A stretch of DNA of 64,000 bases from Gibbula magus (GCA_936450465.1 OW388303.1:7657021-7721020), one strand, 5' to 3'; positions 35,591 through 48,380 are shown, counted from the stretch's first letter. Numbers and translations: made by a program. Notes: generated from the sequence alone by a model not told the origin.

Positions 35591-35731
35591 GCTCCTTGTG
35601 GTTATAACAGAGAAGATTACGTGGATGATAAACCGCTATCACAACCAAGTACGTGCTGCAGCTGAACGTGTATAATCTACTAACACAACACAGGGATAAG
35701 GGATAACACCACCTTGTGATTTTAACAGAGT

Positions 35732-35844
35732 TGATTGGTTAGAACTCACTCACAGTAGCCAATCAGCACGACAACAACGAGATGAAAGCTTCGACTCTAT
35801 TGGAGCAACAACAGTGTGACATTGAGTAAAACAACAGGTATAAG
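35732..35844 (+). promoter_or_regulatory. Putative promoter of the bZIP-like gene
   Basis: An inverted CCAAT motif (GATTGGTT, 35732), a direct CCAAT box (GCCAATCAG, 35758) and a TATA-like GTATAAG (35838) lie in the expected order before the ATG at 35955. The expected start of transcription is near 35870 (inference). Confidence 0.5.
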
Positions 35845-35954
35845 AACCCTGTCAGATGAGTGAACGGTATTCACATCTTGTGCTCTCACAACAACCACCT
35901 GCCATAACCATCCCTGCCAGCCCCCACGTTTCATTTCAACCCTAGACACTGAGA

Positions 35955-36401
35955 ATGGAGTACATGTTCACCCCAGTCCGTGGCAAGTTCAGGAAGGCCT
36001 GCTCTGTCCACGAATCAAGGACCAAAGAAGCTCAGACCCCAGATCCACTTACACCAAGAGGCTTTCAGACTCCCAAGAGATGCCGATGTGAGATCCTCAG
36101 AAGACTCGAGTTCGACCTTGAACGAGATGTGCCAGTATATTCAAGTCCGAGGCTCGAAATCGTCAGAAAGCGGGTTCTGTCGAACACCTACAAAGCTGAA
36201 CTCAGGAAAGGAAAGTCCTCCCGCTTTGAGAAGAAGGAAAAATTCCTCAGAGTCAAGAGAACCACCATGAAAGAGAAGAATCGTCTGCTGAGTCAAAAGT
36301 ATGCAGAGCTGACCGCCAAGATGGCCGCCATCCTAGGATCACCTGCATCTCCAGTGAGAACTGTGTCCAGGAGGAAAACTGTAGTTGTAACTGCTGTATA
36401 G
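35955..36401 (+). CDS. Small basic bZIP-like protein, intronless
   Basis: A 148-residue single-exon frame with its own promoter motifs and an AATAAA 80 bp after the stop. The first half has several TP motifs (TPVRG, TPDPLTPRGFQTPKR), possible proline-directed phosphorylation sites. From about residue 76 there is a highly basic stretch (YKAELRKGKSSRFEKKEKF), followed by a helix with hydrophobic residues every seven positions (Leu, Met, Leu, Leu, Ile in LRVKRTTMKEKNRLLSQKYA and the following AELTAKMAAI). This resembles a basic-leucine-zipper domain, but the canonical NxxAAxxCR basic motif is not matched well. The family is unassigned. A transcription regulator is an inference, and a simple coiled-coil protein is the alternative. 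The overlapping 96-codon frame at 35980 is a shadow. Confidence 0.7.
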   Translation: MEYMFTPVRGKFRKACSVHESRTKEAQTPDPLTPRGFQTPKRCRCEILRRLEFDLERDVPVYSSPRLEIVRKRVLSNTYKAELRKGKSSRFEKKEKFLRVKRTTMKEKNRLLSQKYAELTAKMAAILGSPASPVRTVSRRKTVVVTAV

Positions 36402-36483
36402 ATACTTGTGTGGACTATTGTGTTGATGTTATCATCTTGAAAGTGCTATTTCCTTGATGTTGATTTTGTGTGTGGTGTGAATG

Positions 36484-36489
36484 AATAAA
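36484..36489 (+). terminator. Poly(A) signal of the bZIP-like gene
   Basis: AATAAA lies 83 bp after the stop codon, supporting a short single-exon transcript. Confidence 0.7.
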
Positions 36490-36509
36490 ACTATGAAACG
36501 AAAATATAT

Positions 36510-39500
36510 GTTTGTTGTCAGTTGGGACATGGTCTATCTATATGCTCATCGTCACATACTATTCTTATTCAATTGTACTCTTATTCCAGTAACTTGTAAC
36601 GATGAACAAAAGTGGAAGTAGAAACGAACAAAGGCAGAGGCCTTGTATTAAAGGAATGACATAACTGTCGGTTATTGGCATCAGGATTGACTGGTGCCAG
36701 TCGGTAAAGATCAATAGTAGATAGGTTGATAGTAGCCATTTCCAATAAGATTTATAAAATGGCTTATAACACATAACAATGAGTAAGTTTAAGTTCGAAA
36801 TATTCTTTTTTCTCACGGTTATGATGTTGTTTGTCTCAGTCAGTCTGTTTCGAGAAACAACGTTTGATATATTTAAGACTGGCAGTCGACATTAGATAAT
36901 AGCTCATGATACGATTCATAAAGAATATATATTTCACATACTAACATTCATTAGTATTGAAGTAACTCATTATTGAATTGACTGTTGATTTATATATGGT
37001 CAAGACGCCTAAAATAAAATAAAGAACTTTGACTTAATACAGATATCGAATTCAGCATTAACTTGTTTTTCAAAATACTTGATGTATAAACAATATATCC
37101 TATTGTTCAATTTGGGTCAGAAAATTTTGGGATTAATATATTTTCAAAATAAATCGTACATCTATATGGATGTAAAATAAATACTGGGCATCAAAATAAA
37201 AATACCCCAAACATTAATATATGGATAAATTAATTATGGATAATGTGGCAGAATTCTTCTACGTATACTAACCCTTATTGTAATATAATTGGGTATTGGA
37301 TAAAGTTATTGCACATAACATGCGAAATGCTTTGTTATGGTGCTTGTGTATAGTGGACATTATAATATGGGAGCTAATTCTACTGTTTTCATACAATTGG
37401 CTTTCGAGATATATTATTTATTTACCCAAGGGCTGAATGATCATTTTCTTCTTATGTCTCTTATCTACCATACAATCTTTTTGAAGCGAATCTTGATCAC
37501 ACTATGACGTAGACCTTATGCGTGGCAAGAAATACTTCTGCTTTTTGACATACACATCTATACAAATTTACAAATTGTGATTCCTCGAAAAAAAAACTGC
37601 ACACAAGATACTTTAAAACTTTAATTTAGAAGTCTAAGATGTCGTACTGTCAGAGAAGGAAGTAATTACCAACCTCTACCTTGAAATTTGGTCTCCGGAA
37701 TTATCAAATTCACGAAGACTTTCACAAACTTTTCTATCACAAAAAAAAGAAAGAAATATTCATCTGAATTAATACCAATAAACAGGTTGGTTTTAATCAC
37801 GGTAAGACTGAAACAATTGTATTCTCACGCTGAAGTAACGAAACAACAATTCCTAGATTTACAATACAAGAAGTAAATATAAAGTTGACAATCAATTAAC
37901 ATTTATGCGGAACTATCAGCTTGTAGATGGAAATCTCACATCGCTTAATATTAAAAAATATAAGCCCATTACTAAATTGCCTTGGCAGTCTTAAATGTAC
38001 TTTGTCAAGAGAGTCATGCAGAGCCAATGTACAAGTCGTATAATGACATGTTTCCTATGTTTGACTTCTGTTGGCACATTTGGGATAATTGCACTAGAGA
38101 AAAAGACAATATATTTGAAAATTTACGCTTAAATGTTTGAGGACGATTTGCGGGGTAGTTACAGGAACAAGACAGGATTTATTTTATACATAGTCTAAAT
38201 AATGCCTCTAGCTGATTGTACACAAATACGCAAACTACGTAAATTATCAATATTATAAAACAATACTAACAATACGTCACCAGATTAGTTTAGATTAATT
38301 ATCTCATCTTCTGCTGGAAAGAGTATCATTTAGTAAACGCAGTATTACCCTATGTTGCCGATAGGATTTGAATAATAATGTTTACCTGATAAACTGAGCA
38401 ATATAATAATTTTACTAATAACTAAATGTTTAAGTCACTTTAAAGAATTAACCCTACTGCTAAAAAACAACATAATTTGAACAACTTTGACACTAACTTT
38501 TAAACACGTTTCACATAGTATGTCACAGACACACATACACACGTATGAACGACATGTATCCTAAGTCCATTGTGTTCTTCTATTCTCCCCTATTAAGATA
38601 CCTGTAATTCATTAATGTTGTTGTCTGTCCATATTATGTCACCATAAGATATTAAATGTAGTTTAACACGCATGTCTACAATCTCAACTCCAATTTCCAA
38701 CAAACATGTATTCATTAATTCCTTGATACTTCAGTCTATCAATACTTTCATAATCACTCCATGTAGTTTTGAAAAAAGAACCCATTATGTTCCTCTATCA
38801 CTTTGGTTGCCCCCTATCATGCTGTTTATTATTTTTGTTTTATGTATACAGGTTATGCAGCGATATTCAAAAGAAATACATATAATAATTATTTAATGGA
38901 GTACACTTGTGACGTAATTTTGTATGGATATACTTAGGGTCTATTGGTCCCAAATCAACATATTTTGGGTTTGAATTGCAATTAATAAAAAAAATAGATT
39001 TAAAGAATCCAATGAAATGCATGTCATCACTTCTGCAGGAAATTCTTATTGTTTTCTCAAGTTTAAATCTTGAGAAGGAATGATACATCATTTTGTTTAC
39101 GAAGATTTTAGTTGCTTACTACCGAGGAACAAGATCATACGTGCACTATTATGTGGTGTTCTTCTTAATTTGTGTCTTGTATTGTTAAGATTGACATGTC
39201 GTACAAGATATCGAAGACAAAATTTGCTTGGCACCAGTATTGACAGAATGGTCCTTTTTTTACTTACTGAAATTGATACATATTAATTTATGAGGACGCC
39301 ATTTCGTAGAACAGTATTGTTCAATATTCTTGTTAAACTTCTAAATGCTAGTCAGTTTCACCATTCATAATATTAGGACTAAAATATTTTTTTTCTGATT
39401 TCTTTTTGGGAAACATAGTTTGAAATGATTATCTGATAAATATAGTAACTAAAGTGTACTTGCAAAGTGAATAATTGCTGTAATTTAGTCGTTTAGAAAT

Positions 39501-40130
39501 CGACAAAGTATTTAATCTATTGAGTAGGAGGAACGTTGTGCTACAGGAAACAAGGCATCATTGAAAACTTAAATCTATTGGCATACCTAGATGTTATCAG
39601 TGAATTAAAGTAAAGATCACACAAGAGCAAAGTATTTCAAAGGCGCCCCTTCAATTATATCTGAACTAAAGCCTGTTCAACACACCTTTAAAACTCCTTT
39701 CAAATATTATATTTATAAATTAAATAACATTGCAAGTATGTTAAGATTGTAAAACATGTTGTACATTGATCTTTCTATTCTATTCAGATCTATTTATTAC
39801 CTTAAATTATCATGGTGTTTTAATTTAAGTTTTATATACTGTTTGTATTACGTTGCTTAGGTGCTGTTCGAACCGTCGTATGACTTGTTAGTCAATGCAA
39901 ATATCATTTTTCAAAATAAAATGTCTCTTAAACCCAATATTCATTAACAATTATTCCATCGAGGAAGCTTAACCGAGCACTGTAATTAATCATAATTGAT
40001 TTTAAATATGCTATATGACATTTTCCAATCTAAATTGACAAAATGATTACTAATTGACACCAAAAATATATTTTGAAAGCAATTAGTCATCATCATCCAA
40101 AGTTAATTGTTGACCTCTGACTAGTTGCTC
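36510..40130. other. Intergenic sequence, nothing recognised
   Basis: AT-rich stretch between the bZIP-like gene and the secreted-protein cluster. Short frames (for example near 38672 and 39080) have no recognisable domains or splice structure. Confidence 0.4.
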
Positions 40131-40133
40131 GTG

Positions 40134-40141
40134 TATATAAA
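40134..40141 (+). promoter_or_regulatory. TATA box of secreted paralog A
   Basis: TATATAAA lies 48 bp before the ATG. Upstream is TTAATTGTTGACCTCTGAC, a block also found in similar form before paralogs B and C, so it may be a shared control element. Confidence 0.8.
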
Positions 40142-40188
40142 GCACGTCTTCCAACCACTGATCATCCGAGGACTGATCGAGTGAGGAC

Positions 40189-42462
40189 ATGGCGTGTATT
40201 CTCAGATCACTGGTGGTAGTTCTGTCTTGCTTGGGTAAGTGGACTATGTTGTCATATGGCTATTCATTTTCAGATATAAATTTTGAGGGAAGTCGTCACA
40301 TAGCGACATTTATGAACACGGATTGTCAGGTATATCAATAATGGTAGTCAGATATGGCAATAATAGTAGTCAGATATATTAATAGGTAGTCGTATATTCA
40401 TAATGGTAGTCAGATATATAGAGAATACTGAACGATGTTCTGTTTAATAACATATTGCGCATAGCCTCATACATGCTTCACAAAGGTCGTAGGGTGTTTA
40501 ATGATCTTTATATTGGTCAGGGTTTGGAGGAGACCTTTTGAATTGACAATCTGAACAGATGCACTCACTTCGATGTCCAAATGCAGTGATATTATGTATA
40601 TAGACTTTGAACCATGCGTCATTGAATACCAATGAACTACGTACCTTAAACAATAATATAACGAAATGAAGTAAGCTGCTGTTCTACAGTTCTGTGTAAT
40701 CTTCAAATACCTCTTTTCATTGAAGCTCTATGCCAATGCTGGGAACAGAACTGGAGACAGAACTGGGGACAGAACGGGGGACAGAACGGGGGACAGAATT
40801 GGGGACAGAACTGGAGACAGAATTGGGGACAGAACTGGGGCGGATACGGAGGTGATAATTGGCAACAAAACTGGAACCAATACTGGGGGCCGAACTGGAG
40901 ACAGAACTGGGGCGGATACGATGGTGATAACTGGGAAGATAACTGGAATCAATACTGGGGACAGAACTGGGGCCAGAACCGATATTCCAGATGCTATGCT
41001 ATACAACGAGAGTGTATGGAAATGATGAGACCAGCCATGTACTTGAATGAATACAGATATTCGTACAACGGACAACTCACCGTTCCATGCGGGTAGGTTA
41101 ACTGCGTCTCCCCTCCCTTCAAGGGCATTCAGATCGGTAAAAGTGATCACGAAATGTAATGAAGATATCCAGATGGTCTTGTTAATAATTAATGTATCCT
41201 TACAAATAAATTTAATTTCAAAAGCCGGAAAGGAAAGATCAGCCTTTTTGAATAAGGAATATTAACAAACCTTTCAATCACGTTTATCAGCGAGGAGCGA
41301 CGAGCAGCCGAGATGTGTTTCGAGAGAGCAAGAGAATACGGGTGTGACTGGGACTACAACAACATGTTTGGTTACACCTTCATGAACTGGAACTTCATGT
41401 GCGACAACAGCGAGGGTATGTTAGCATTGAATATCTATAACAATTTATTCTCTTCATTACATGAACTTCAATTTTATTCACGAGATGGCTTACAATGTAT
41501 AGTTGCGAATTATGTTCATATTCTACATTTTGTCCAATTTTATACTTCTGTTATTTCATCTGATTACAAAACGAATTCAAACGTCAGGTACATATTAATT
41601 ATTGATATCGTAGTCACCTTCGTAATGTAATGAGAATGTCTCCAATCAGGTTTCATCAACGGAGAATCTTGCTGGGGATCAGATGACTTCTACAATGGAA
41701 TGTCTCAGTGCAACCAGGGAATGATGTGGTCCAACGACTTCGATATGTGGTCAGTTTTGATTTACCTCGTTCTGTACTTTATTATATATTCCTGGTATGG
41801 TGAACAATATGCTCTTTTCAGATTGCATAAACTATTCATAACGAATTTACGACTTGATATTATGAATTCAATACGTACACGTGCGTGAAATAATCCATTT
41901 CATTAGGGTCGTAGATGGGTGTACCATATCAGATGAGTTAACACAGAAATTGACAATACATGTACATAAGTATAGGAAAAGTGTTATGGTAAATAATGAC
42001 AATAAATACATAATCACAATTGCGAGTTTCGTGACGACAAACACGGATTAAGACGGACAATGCAGTTGAAGCAGCAGAATCGTGAAGAAGAATCAAATCA
42101 ACCAACTCTCCCTAATGGAGTTCCTTGACGCTTTTCCACGAATGTTCTGCTCCTTGTGTGTTCTCTTCTGCTCATTAAGACCATATCTATGTCAATATCA
42201 CTAACTTGACATCAACCAAAACATTGCTTTAACAGCAGTTTTAAATGTCATTTAAACACGATTCCAATGGCGCTGTGTTGGTTATGTGATGTTGGTCCCA
42301 ATTCTTATGTATCCCTCTTTCAGTTCCTACTCGCGCTGTATGCAGTCTTCAGACTTCCCGTCTTCAGACAGCTGTAGTCGTGAGAACTGGGAACTCTTCG
42401 GTCAGATGGGAGGACAAATGTGGAACAGGATGTCCTGTAACAACAACAATGGCATGTATTAG
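40189..42462 (+). CDS. Secreted GQNW-repeat, 12-cysteine protein, paralog A
   Basis: Five coding exons: 40189-40234, 40726-41092, 41291-41415, 41650-41749 and 42324-42462. All introns are GT-AG with phases 1, 2, 1, 2, giving 777 nt and 258 residues. Exon 1 encodes a signal peptide (MACILRSLVVVLSCLG). Exon 2 begins ALCQCWEQNW and encodes a tetrapeptide domain of GQNW, GQNG and RQNW units, then WGGYGGDNWQQNWNQYWGPN and a related second block. The rest is a compact Cys-rich domain with 12 cysteines (for example RCYAIQREC, EMCFERAREYGCDWD, ESCWGSDD, QCNQGMMW, MCSYSRC), ending NNNNGMY. The domain is not recognised. The cysteine spacing is only loosely reminiscent of DUF19-like secreted domains. 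Composition suggests an extracellular structural protein (inference). Splicing is reconstructed by eye and supported by conservation across three paralogs. Confidence 0.9.
40320..40425. repeat. Degenerate tandem repeat in intron 1 of paralog A
   Basis: About four units of the type ATAATGGTAGTCAGATAT(AT). It is absent from the corresponding introns of paralogs B and C as far as I can see. Confidence 0.65.
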
Positions 42463-42946
42463 GACACGTGGTACCTCGGTAAGTTACCATATTTAATTAC
42501 CCATTAATATCACCGAGGTTAACCCGTTTCTTTGACCATTATATAATTGATTAATGTAAAGATGAGTGGGCGTAGGTAGAATTGACTAATTGAAAGATAA
42601 TGTGTTGTGAATATGGAACTTATTTTTAAAACTAAAACGGTTAACACGTTGTATTTCATTTAAATCATACTTCACCTCACATTATGGTGACGTTTACACA
42701 TCTGTTACATATATATATCCAGTACACAAGTTGTGTAACAATATAAAATCAAGTCATAGATTATATATGGTAAAGCAATATATCTATATATATATCCTTT
42801 GGTTAATTTCTTTGGAACAGAGATCAGGACCAGCACCCGACGGACGAGAAACCTGTAGAACCTCAACCCTCACCAAGGAAGATATCTTTGCTTCAAAAGG
42901 ATCTGATTCCTGATATCATCTTTTATGAATTAGAAAAAGGAATAAA
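42463..42946 (+). terminator. Spliced 3' UTR and poly(A) signal of paralog A
   Basis: After the TAG the exon continues to 42478, where GTAAGT starts a 3' UTR intron. The acceptor TTTGGAACAG ends at 42820, and AATAAA lies at 42941-42946. The stop is only 16 nt before the junction, too close to be expected to trigger nonsense-mediated decay. Confidence 0.7.
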
Positions 42947-42959
42947 GTTTTGCAGCCCA

Positions 42960-44180
42960 CTCCTATTCTTACCATTTTCTATTGTTGAAATCTATGCATG
43001 GCTCAGTAAAGGTTGTGCATGTATATAAGGATGAAAGATACCATTGAAATGCAAGCACTGTTTTACAGTAATCACGTTCACGGCTTATAAGTTTATATAA
43101 ACCAACTGAAATCTTTATTGCTTCGAAAAGAGTGTGTTTATCTTGATTTTAATTATACAGAACTAAACAGAATCCCAGATGAATTTTAACAGATGGTTCT
43201 ATCGTTTTTTTGATCAAACGAAAAATTACTATTAACAATGTTGAAAAATTAATATAAATACACAGTTTGTTTTCGCATAAAGGAAAGAACCAATATTGTC
43301 AGATATTCGATAGAAACATCTCTTTAAACTCAAATGGTCAGCATTGAAATATGTCTTCTCGAGATTCTTTTGTAAGTACTTGTTATTCTGGTTCTAGGGA
43401 AAGCTTATCATATTTATTTAAATAATAATAAAACATCTACATGTTGATATCCACAAAGTAACATTTAACGCATCATCAGCCTGATCAATAGTGCTTTGTT
43501 ATGCCGTGGCAAAGTTTTCCAAACCGGAAGTACGGATGATTGACTTCATCCCTCTTGTCGTCAGAATATTACAACAATAATCAACGAGTTGCGAGGAAAT
43601 ACGGATTATCTGTCACGAGTTAATTATTGTGATAAACTCAGAGCTTCAGCGAGAGGCAGATAATTCGTAATTCCATGCATCGAGTTGGTTATTATTTTTC
43701 TTACAAGATATCCTTTTCATACCTAAAAATCGAAATAAAAGACGCACATTCATGATCTTAGACTATAAATTACCGATGATAATCACACCTTAACATGCGC
43801 GCATCTTATTAGCAAGTATATATAGTTTGCTACCTTCGCTCTGATTTTCTTTAAGATTCTTATGCAATTATTAAACTTTATTCCCAAAAGAATTTTTGAC
43901 GTAATAAACAATTCATTTATATTGTAAAAATTGTCGCAAAATGAGAGAAAAACATTCCTTAAACGTGAAGTAGCAATAACTCAGTTGCAATGCAATATAG
44001 GAATGCAATTTCGTCACTAAATGACGTTACGGTAGTTCAGCCAGCGACCCTTGCATGCCGCTTCGCCATGCAGATTTGATACTTTAAATACGGTTTCGGA
44101 AACATAGATTTAACATTATTTTCTATGTTTACTGAGGTGTGACTTGAACTAGGTACACTCGAAATTGTTCATCAAAACGC
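42960..44180. other. Intergenic sequence between paralogs A and B, nothing recognised
   Basis: No supportable exon or element in this stretch. Confidence 0.4.
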
Positions 44181-44181
44181 T

Positions 44182-44255
44182 GTGAGTTCGTATCCCTGTA
44201 GATGTATTCTTTAGCCACTTTTATTCCTTGGAAACTGTAGAATTTAATCAGACTG
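44182..44255. mobile_element. Solo right end of the hAT-like MITE family
   Basis: The 74 bp from GTGAGTTCGTATCCC to TTTAATCAGACTG match the right ends of the elements at 6582-7032 and 53591-54030. The left half is missing. Confidence 0.65.
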
Positions 44256-44425
44256 GCTGATGGATTGAGATGAAATGTTCTGCTTGTGCAAGGGTATAGA
44301 CGACTGCGTTTGGATTAAACAACATGAAATTCATGCAGAAAACATATACCTTAAATAAGCTTGCCATACATGTTAACAAGTAATAACCGACATTGATATT
44401 TTAGAAAATATGAGTGCAATTATGT

Positions 44426-44617
44426 AAATAGAGGATATCTTTTCTTGACTAATACCATGTTTATCTCATCGAGTGAGGTAGAACGTTTTTATTTAGTGAC
44501 GCTGCCACGAGTGAAAATATATAACTTTCTACCTCACGAAAATATAAGTTACTTTCACATTAGCTTGATAGACGGTTTATTTCACTGATAAATCCCAGTA
44601 TTTCATTGCTCGTCATA
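44426..44617 (+). mobile_element. Short, internally deleted copy of the GAGGATATC repeat family
   Basis: It shares AATAGAGGATATCT, CATGTTTATCTCATCGAGTG, GCCACGAGTGAAAATATATA and the 3' part TTATTTCACTGATAAATCCC with the longer copy at 47362-47770, but lacks the middle. Confidence 0.75.
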
Positions 44618-45148
44618 ATAGAAATGTACAGTTTGTCCAAGTGAAAAGCGCACATAAAATATCCTCAAGTTCGAGGAGAGAAGAAACTTGTCCTTCATTC
44701 CCTTCATAATGTGATGGCTACTCGCCGATGTCCATTTGATTTGCTTCTTTTATAAACATTGTAGTAAGACATCAGGACTGGCACGTAGTGCTGATGAGAG
44801 ATTTTGTACATAGAAGCCAACTGATAATTGATCTAACACTCCTGATAGAGGTTCTAAGCAAATTAAACTAAAAGTATATATACGTGTTTTAAAAATACGT
44901 TTACATAGAGTTACATAGTTTATAGAGAAATATGTCACACTTAAGTATTCAGCGAATAATTAACTTGAGATTGAACATAGCCTGCTGCATATAAACTTAG
45001 TCTGTAACGTTTTGCACATTGAAATAGTTGCAAGGTGAACGGAAAGGCAGCTGATGCATGGGCGACTGGACAATTTGCTGATGACAGTGGAATTTGTGAA
45101 AATCACATGCGATGATCAAGGCTAAGCTAACCAATTTCGTTTTGAAAC

Positions 45149-45378
45149 CAGGGCCATGTTCAAGATAGGTTTCAAAGTAATCGCTCAATGAGCGATTACT
45201 TTGAAACCTATCTTGAACGCGATTGCTCAATGTAGCGCTACGTAGCAAAGCGAGCAAACTTTGAGGAATTTGCACTGTATCGTTCAAGAGAGAGTGAGCG
45301 CTACATTGAGCGCTACTTGAGCGCTACATTGAGCGATCAATGAGCAATTTAAGCGCTCGCTGTTATTGAACGGAACCC
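45149..45378. mobile_element. Palindrome-rich MITE (GTTCAAGA family), copy 2
   Basis: Starts CAGGGCCATGTTCAAGA and ends TTATTGAACGGAACCCAGG. It contains the AATCGCTCAATGAGCGATT hairpin and repeated GAGCGCTAC blocks, and closely matches 16319-16535. Confidence 0.8.
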
Positions 45379-45608
45379 AGGGCCATGTTCAAGAGAGGTT
45401 CCAAAGTAATAGCTCAATGAGCGATTACTTTTAAACTTCTCTTGAACGCGATTGCTCAATGTAGCGCTACGTAACAAGGCGAGCAAACTTCGAGGAATTT
45501 GCAATATGTCGTTCAAGAGAGAAGGTGCGCTTCTTGAGCGCTACTTGAGCGCTACTTTGAGGGATCAATGCGCTATTATAAACGATCGCTGTTATGGAAC
45601 GGAGCCCA
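45378..45608. mobile_element. Palindrome-rich MITE, copy 3, in tandem with copy 2
   Basis: A more diverged copy directly abuts copy 2, sharing the CAGGGCC junction, and ends GTTATGGAACGGAGCCCAG. The tandem arrangement suggests insertion into the end of a resident copy, or unequal recombination. Confidence 0.75.
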
Positions 45609-45611
45609 GCT

Positions 45612-47361
45612 GTGATAGGTAAAGAGTTGAAATAAGGACTATTTCTAAAAGTTATAAATGGTGTTACTATTTCGAGAAGTACTGATTGTTACCGAAAACA
45701 TCCATTTCGATGATTATCGACTGATTGACGCGATCATTTCGAATGTAGCTATTTCAAGTCATTTCAAAATGGAATCAAAATGGAATCAACAGATAAAAAG
45801 GAAAAAATTGAGTGATAATGTTGAATAGGTAATATAACTACTGTTAAGATAAATGGGACGTGTAGTTTCGGTTTCTACACATGCATTATGATGTCGCTCG
45901 ATCTTAATTGGAAACTAGTAATCGTGATATTTTGCGATTGGGGATGAATATGCCTTTTGAGTGAGTTTATTTGAACTGTAAACAGCTCATATGGTGTGTT
46001 GGAACGTATTATAGCAAATTTCTTTTATGAAACACGGTTGATGCACCTTCAAACTTGTTTTGGATAGGATATTATGCTGATCAAATTCCATTAAAACACG
46101 ATTTATAACATTTTAAAATTTCCATGAAATAATATTATTCTTGTGACGTGTATAATTCGTCATATACGTAGAGCTAGTCTTTCAATTTCCTTGTGAGACA
46201 TTTTATAACCTGGAATAATGAAAATGATGAGAACAAAATATGAACAACATTTTAATTTTATTTAAGGGATGTTTAAATGAAGATTCTTTAATGTGTGCGG
46301 CATTAATTGTGACTATCAATATTAATAAGAGATTGTTATCCATATATTTATCTCCATAAGAATCAAAACTTGATTTTTCTTCAAAATACAAATGCTAAAA
46401 TTAAAATAATAGAGTTGTTTTCTTGTTGAAGTTCAGTATTAAGCTGGTTTGTAATCCGGGACAAAATTTGAGACATCTTTGAAATTTAAGAAAATGGACA
46501 GTGCGCTGTTGACCCGTATATCATTCACACTATATATGATACTTGAAAACTCACATATTGTCATTTAAGGAAGAAATGTTTATATAGAAATATGCCTTAT
46601 GAATTTAAACAACAATGACTAAGCCTCAAACGATGTAAATGGACTTCATCTGAAAATATGTTGGTTCGCCAGAGCTGGTTTATTATCCTCCTGTGATAGT
46701 TATTTACCCATATATATGTTTTACATAGGCGATAACATAACCGTACACAACCAAAATGGAAGATATTGATTAATCGACATTAATTTAGTGTAATACCGCC
46801 GCACGTATGACGTCATAAAAGTGACGTCTCAATGGTTGTAACAAGGTTATCGGAAGCTTGCTTAATCACGTAGTCAGCTATTTTGCTTGAATAAAGTGGG
46901 CGAATTATAAACAGAATAACTGTGTATGATTAACTCGTTTCATAAAAAATTATATTACATTGGAGGTCGTTGATCTTACATCGGGTGCAGAATTAAGATA
47001 CTATTTTCATCTTTGAAAAGTAATAGATAATTGATAAATCGTTTTAATTACTTACTTCCTTTGAAATACCATCTTTTAAGGTCAATGAATTAGAAGTGTC
47101 TACTCAGTACAATAATTATCTGTGAAAGGTAAATTTTTGAAGGGACATAACACGATTGTAATTCACGCATGTAAAGTGACATTTTCATTATGTATTTATT
47201 ATAAACGCTAAGTAACAATCACAATCAGGAAAATGTTTCCTATCTAAATTATGTATTTTGTCGTAATTTCAATACGATAAATATGACTGAATGTTTAACA
47301 GTTGCAGCATAATAAACAGCATTATAATTTCATCTTTTTTATATAGCAACATCAATGTAAT
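45612..47361. other. Intergenic sequence with one diverged repeat
   Basis: 45855-46055 is the inverted partner of 13655-13850. Otherwise nothing is recognised. Confidence 0.45.
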
Positions 47362-47770
47362 AAATAGAGGATATCTGTCTTTTCTTGACTAATACCATGT
47401 TTATCTCATCGAGTGAGGTAGAAAGGTTATATTTTCACGAGTGGCGCAGCCACGAGTGAAAATATATAACTTTTCTACCTCACGAGATGAGATAAACATT
47501 GTATTTGTCAAGAATTGACGGATATTCTATTTATTATATGATATTATCCATGTAATTACGTCCGAAAAGGGTCGTTTTCACGCCAAGCGGCCGCAAGGAA
47601 CAGCCCGTCACCACAGTGACGTCATAAGCCAAATCGCCGCGCGAGACCATTGTTTTATGACGTCAAATTATATCAGTCACCGTTCGCAGTGAAAATATAA
47701 GTTATTTTCACTGTAGCTTGATAGACAGTTTATTTCACTGATAAATCCCAGTATTTCACTGCTCGTCATA
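47362..47770 (+). mobile_element. Palindrome-headed interspersed repeat, long copy
   Basis: The first about 180 bp fold back on themselves: AAATAGAGGATATCTGTC and TTATCTCATCGAGTGAGG meet their complements CCTCACGAGATGAGATAA and GACGGATATTCTATTT. The centre is CACGAGTGGC-GCAGCCACGAGTG. A 3' part ends TTTCACTGCTCGTCATATAA. It is non-coding, and a shorter copy lies at 44426-44617. Confidence 0.75.
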
Positions 47771-47774
47771 TAAT

Positions 47775-48370
47775 AAAACGGGATAAACTCACGGAACATG
47801 ATAGTGAGTGATGTGATATATTCTGGAAGTGCCCTGGATCGCCTGCCATGTCTTGTTTGGACTCAATGGTAACACTGACACAAAGAGCAACATTTATGTA
47901 AGAAATTACTGGCGCACCACTGTATGAGTTGAGTTTGAGGTCATTGCCCTAAATGTGAGGAAATTCATGATGACAAACAGTTCCCTTTTTCTTTAAACTG
48001 TTTTATCCAAAAGGGAATTAAATATTTACCTTATTTCAATATTACAAGAAAACATGAAATAACGGTCTTTTAATAGTATTTTGTGATCATTGTTAATACA
48101 TTAAATAACATAGAATATTCTGAGTTTAGCTTATATTTCGTCTTCTAAACTATCTATCTATCTACGCATATACTTATTAATGAAACTAATTACTAAAACT
48201 AATATACATGTCGTTAATCATGTAGTCTAATAACACACAACGAATTAAAAACAATACTGCTGACTGGTCAAATTATTGTGATTTGAAGGATCGTTTTATA
48301 GTGGGCAGAAAGATATATTCAGATTTTAATCACGTGTAATTACCAACGATGACCTCTGACAATACCCTCA
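47775..48370. other. Upstream region of paralog B
   Basis: No exon recognised. The proximal part near 48330-48360 (GTAATTACCAACGATGACCT) resembles the upstream blocks of paralogs A and C. Confidence 0.45.
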
Positions 48371-48372
48371 TG

Positions 48373-48380
48373 TATATAAA
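48373..48380 (+). promoter_or_regulatory. TATA box of secreted paralog B
   Basis: TATATAAA lies 44 bp before the ATG, preceded by GATGACCTCTGAC as in paralog A. Confidence 0.8.

Noticed and set aside
40720..41025. Plus-strand frames reading NRTGDRTGDRTG or GTELGTELGTE through the repeat exons (also at 49415-49780)
   Set aside because: These are the other two frames of the same 12-bp repeat. Only the GQNW frame continues correctly into the Cys-rich exons.
40728..41150. Long antisense open frame (about 140 codons) rich in VLSPVL/VLAPVL opposite exon 2 of paralog A, with equivalents at 49423-49830 and 55583-56017
   Set aside because: The 12-bp repeat has no stop in any frame on either strand, so long antisense frames are automatic. 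The sense frame is supported by splice sites, a signal peptide and conservation.
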